Position numbers and translations under genes: made by a program. Below the pieces are notes generated by a model that saw only the letters and a list, made by a program, of their open reading frames with translations, searched no databases and had not been told where the DNA came from. 64,000 bases of DNA from Hydrotalea sp. (GTDB lineage: Bacteria > Bacteroidota > Bacteroidia > Chitinophagales > Chitinophagaceae): the NCBI GenBank assembly GCA_022402565.1, contig JAKRSC010000008.1, positions 62,001 through 126,000 on the forward strand. Direction: 5' to 3'. Positions 63,429 through 64,000 of this stretch are shown piece by piece; the stretch's first letter is position 1, and the number at the start of each line of letters is the position of its first letter.

Positions 63429-64000
63429 TTATTTGATATTTACCTCGAATGGAATACGAGTTTGAGGACCATTCCCCATGAATTTAATTTGTTGTACATA
63501 TTGAAAGAATGGGTATAATTCAGGACCTAATGCGCTGGCAGCTGCATTTTGGCTGATGTTCTTTTTGTATTGTCCAGTTATTTGTGAAACAATATCAACT
63601 GGTTCAGGGTATTCACGTAGTTTATAGCTGCTTAATTTAGCTAGTTTGGCAGCAGAAGAAATAGCATCTTGTAATCCTCCTAATTTGTCGGTTAAACCAA
63701 TTTTTAAGGCTCTCTTTCCAGTCCATACTCTTCCTTGAGCAATAGAATCAACGTGAGATGCTTCAAGTTTTCTGCCGTCTGCAACTCTTTTTGTGAATAC
63801 TGCATAAACTGTATCAATTCCATTTTGGAAAATTCTCTTTTCTCCTTCATTCAATGGTCTATCAATGGATCCGAAATTTGCATAGGGGCCTGTAGCTACA
63901 CCGTCAAACGTAATACCAAGCTTGTTATTAAAGAATCCCTTCATGTTGGGAATCATTCCAAAAACGCCAATAGAGCCAGTTAATGTATTATTATTTGCAA
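63429..64000 (-). CDS. sppA: Signal peptide peptidase SppA, C-terminal part (truncated by window)
   Basis: The frame runs out at the end of the window, so the 5' part is missing. NNTLTGSIGVFGMIPNM and VDSIAQGRVWTGKRALKIGL, GLTDKLGGLQDAI are the catalytic-Lys/oxyanion and C-terminal motifs of the 67-kDa-type SppA. It cleaves leftover signal peptides in the membrane. The catalytic Ser and the signal anchor must lie further upstream on the minus strand. Confidence 0.9.
   Translation of the reverse strand, partial: ANNNTLTGSIGVFGMIPNMKGFFNNKLGITFDGVATGPYANFGSIDRPLNEGEKRIFQNGIDTVYAVFTKRVADGRKLEASHVDSIAQGRVWTGKRALKIGLTDKLGGLQDAISSAAKLAKLSSYKLREYPEPVDIVSQITGQYKKNISQNAAASALGPELYPFFQYVQQIKFMGNGPQTRIPFEVNIK

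Overview
The window is AT-rich bacterial chromosome and almost certainly Bacteroidota. It has a SusC/SusD pair, promoters of the TAnnTTTG type, few Shine-Dalgarno sequences, OmpH, 'putative porin' and OprD-like outer-membrane proteins, and a class IV aminotransferase and heptose kinase in a typical Bacteroidota setting. A freshwater or soil Chitinophagaceae-like organism is my inference from overall protein style, not from a phylogeny. Coding is dense and both strands are used. No phage, insertion sequence or CRISPR array is visible.

Layout. 1-7166 is housekeeping: an M1 aminopeptidase cut by the window start, rsmG, a membrane glycosyltransferase, tgt, an LptF/LptG-type permease and citrate synthase. 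7222-7790 is an odd patch: an 80-bp tandem duplication built from tRNA-like pieces and palindromes, an intact tRNA-Ala(GGC), a tiny GIY-YIG nuclease gene and a second tRNA 3' end. 7895-14668 (minus) is a SusC-SusD-SGNH hydrolase-dicarboxylate symporter unit. 14918-20966 is accessory: an unknown membrane protein, a four-gene minus-strand unit (DJ-1/PfpI protein, outer-membrane-like protein, bestrophin, NAD(P)-binding protein) divergent from an HxlR regulator, and a secreted lipase.

21142-30804 is the most distinctive part, a sulfur-oxidation island. It holds a TauE/SafE exporter, an MBL-rhodanese persulfide dioxygenase-like protein, then one long unit with an HMA protein, Dps, a universal stress protein, two half-size YeeE/YedE proteins, a TsdA-like dihaem cytochrome, a Tat-exported SoxB-like hydrolase, a secreted DsrE-like protein and an OprD-like porin. 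Its three promoters each carry a 16-bp Crp/Fnr-type palindrome at nearly the same distance from the -7 element, which suggests one activator controls all three units.

30807-36838 holds a penicillin acylase-family protein, a 58-aa membrane protein, surE and lpxB, a LexA/S24-type repressor and a cysteine-cluster protein. rpoC follows at 37031 without rpoB or ribosomal-protein genes beside it. 41455-52246 holds OmpH, an amino acid permease, a heptose kinase, a class IV aminotransferase, photolyase, queG, a serine-hydrolase fold that has lost its catalytic residues, clpB and purine nucleoside phosphorylase. 52631-55541 is an overlapping response regulator-histidine kinase-response regulator module. 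The end holds a large putative porin, PEP carboxylase, bioA, an SRPBCC protein, an ABC-2 permease and a partial SppA.

Two queuosine-related genes (tgt, queG) lie far apart. Several genes (tgt, lptG, the YkgJ-like gene, bioA) have a perfect TAnnTTTG element 4-9 nt before the start codon, so very short or leaderless transcripts look common here. All calls rest on reading the sequence and on remembered family features; no database search was run.
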